From CAXOVX01 sp964213345 (GTDB lineage: Bacteria; Pseudomonadota; Alphaproteobacteria; Rickettsiales; Midichloriaceae): a DNA stretch of 62,097 bases. The translations under genes and the position numbers were made by a program. The notes under the pieces were generated by a model, which was not told the DNA's origin, ran no database searches, and was given only the letters and a program-made list of their open reading frames with translations. Shown in pieces: positions 61,491 to 62,097 of the stretch; the first letter of the stretch is position 1; each line of letters opens with the position of its first letter. Where the stretch lies: assembly GCA_964213345.1 (NCBI GenBank), contig CAXOVX010000016.1:1-62097 (forward strand). Reading direction: 5' to 3'.

Positions 61491-62097
61491 CTTTTCATCT
61501 TCAAACCAGAAGCGAGTACCACCATAATAATCCCTAAATGTTAAGCCAGTTAATTTATTAGCTTTTATTGTACCTTTTAGATATTAAGAGCAGAGTAAAG
61601 ATGTAAATTCCTCCTTATCTCTAGCCATATGCAATTTATCTCCCAAGCAATCTGGTCTAAAATAGCACTTATCTTCTTCATACATATCATATGATTTTCG
61701 CCTTTCTTCCGGTTTTAGCACAGAATGCTCATGATCAATGCAATCTATTTTATTTAAAACATTTATTGCTTTATATTCCGTTATAACATATCCACCTGGC
61801 ATAATGATATTAGCTGGCAAGGCCTCGAATTGGCCATGTGCCACTTCTTCCAATACTTGCAATGCACGTGGATTGGCTAATGGCACTGTAGCACTACTAT
61901 TATGCAAAAAATCCCATTTTAATATATGCTCTAATTTTCCCCATTTTGTATCCTCTACATTGAATATTATTGGTAATGTATTTTTTGTTGGATCAAAATT
62001 TTTACCTTGTTTTAGCCAAATATTTGATCCAGATTTATCTGAATCCCACATTACATACTGTGTTGGAGGGCATCTACCATCAAATGCAACAAACCAA
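61491..62097 (-). pseudogene. Second Imm11-like immunity gene, cut by the window edge and interrupted near its end
   Basis: The frame enters from the right edge (WFVAFDGRCPPTQYVMWDSD) and runs to a TAA at 61584-61586. It is a close paralogue of the protein at 54565-55200 (NTLPIIFNVEDTKWGKLE, GQFEALPANIIMPGG). After the stop the same frame continues with TIKANKLTGLTFRDYYGG and RFWFEDEK, the normal end of the family, so the stop is premature. Differences near 61585 suggest a small indel. An AHH-type toxin module probably lies just outside the window. Confidence 0.75.

Larger units (their letters stand above)
54565..62097 (-). other. Polymorphic toxin-immunity cassette array
   Basis: On the minus strand the order is Imm11-like (partial) - toxin 5 - immunity 5 - toxin 4 - immunity 4 - toxin 3 - immunity 3 - toxin 2 - immunity 2 - R1 element - toxin 1 - Imm11-like. 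The five toxin genes share one pre-toxin region, almost identical at DNA level (around 55632-55920, 57055-57640, 58405-58746, 59695-60218 and 61168-61440), and then have unrelated C-termini. Each immunity gene starts within a few bases of its toxin's stop. This is the known layout of displaced polymorphic-toxin tips with cognate immunity genes, but I see no full-length toxin within the window. Confidence 0.85.

Overview
The window looks like part of the chromosome of a Rickettsiales-type alphaproteobacterium, an obligate intracellular and probably protist- or arthropod-associated symbiont. The evidence is AT-rich DNA with long decayed intergenic stretches, a giant VirB6/TrbL type IV secretion subunit (1099 aa), a nucleotide-transporter-like carrier, an ankyrin-repeat protein, the mnmG-rsmG-parA order, a class I aldolase, and many broken insertion sequences of a few families. 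Family-level placement (Midichloriaceae-like or similar) is my inference; no rRNA is present to test it.

Layout. 0-20 kb is mostly intact housekeeping and host-interaction genes: prfA, two tRNAs, a lytic transglycosylase, a coiled-coil repeat protein, an M16 protease, two tandem sodium:solute symporters, an A-type Fe-S carrier, fructose-bisphosphate aldolase, virB6, a polysaccharide-deacetylase-like protein and lnt. 20-35 kb holds a GrpB-GNAT fusion, a 1240-aa putative effector with its own promoter and terminator, tRNA-Ser, lipA, mreC, lpxB, an O6-alkylguanine repair methyltransferase, a phosphomannomutase, a DedA protein, a membrane-anchored TPR-like protein and an NTT/MFS-like transporter. 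35-39 kb is an IS graveyard (IS630, IS110, IS5) around tRNA-Gln. 39-49 kb carries secA, an ankyrin protein, parA, rsmG, mnmG and an exported methyltransferase. 49-53.4 kb is almost entirely decayed: transposase scraps, a shattered large serine recombinase and broken acetyltransferase and kinase-like genes. An Rpn-type nuclease gene follows.

The outstanding feature is 54.5-62.1 kb, entirely on the minus strand. It is a tandem array of polymorphic-toxin C-terminal modules, each followed by its own small immunity-like gene. Five toxin modules share a nearly identical upstream region (up to about 200 residues, hydrophobic and Gly/Ala-rich) and then diverge abruptly into five unrelated C-terminal domains: an AHH-type HNH nuclease, a possible BECR-fold RNase, two domains I cannot name, and a colicin-D-like domain. 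Most modules lack a convincing start codon and begin at or a few bases after the stop codon of the preceding immunity gene. They therefore look like silent toxin-immunity cassettes that could be recombined onto a full-length toxin gene lying beyond the right edge. A second copy of the Imm11-like immunity gene runs off the right edge, so the array continues.

Two families of small dispersed elements with terminal inverted repeats (called R1, about 130 bp, and R2, about 150 bp) fill many intergenic gaps. R1 is nested inside R2 twice and is inserted at the upstream edge of one toxin module. R1 ends resemble those of IS630/Tc1-type MITEs, and several IS630 remnants are present.
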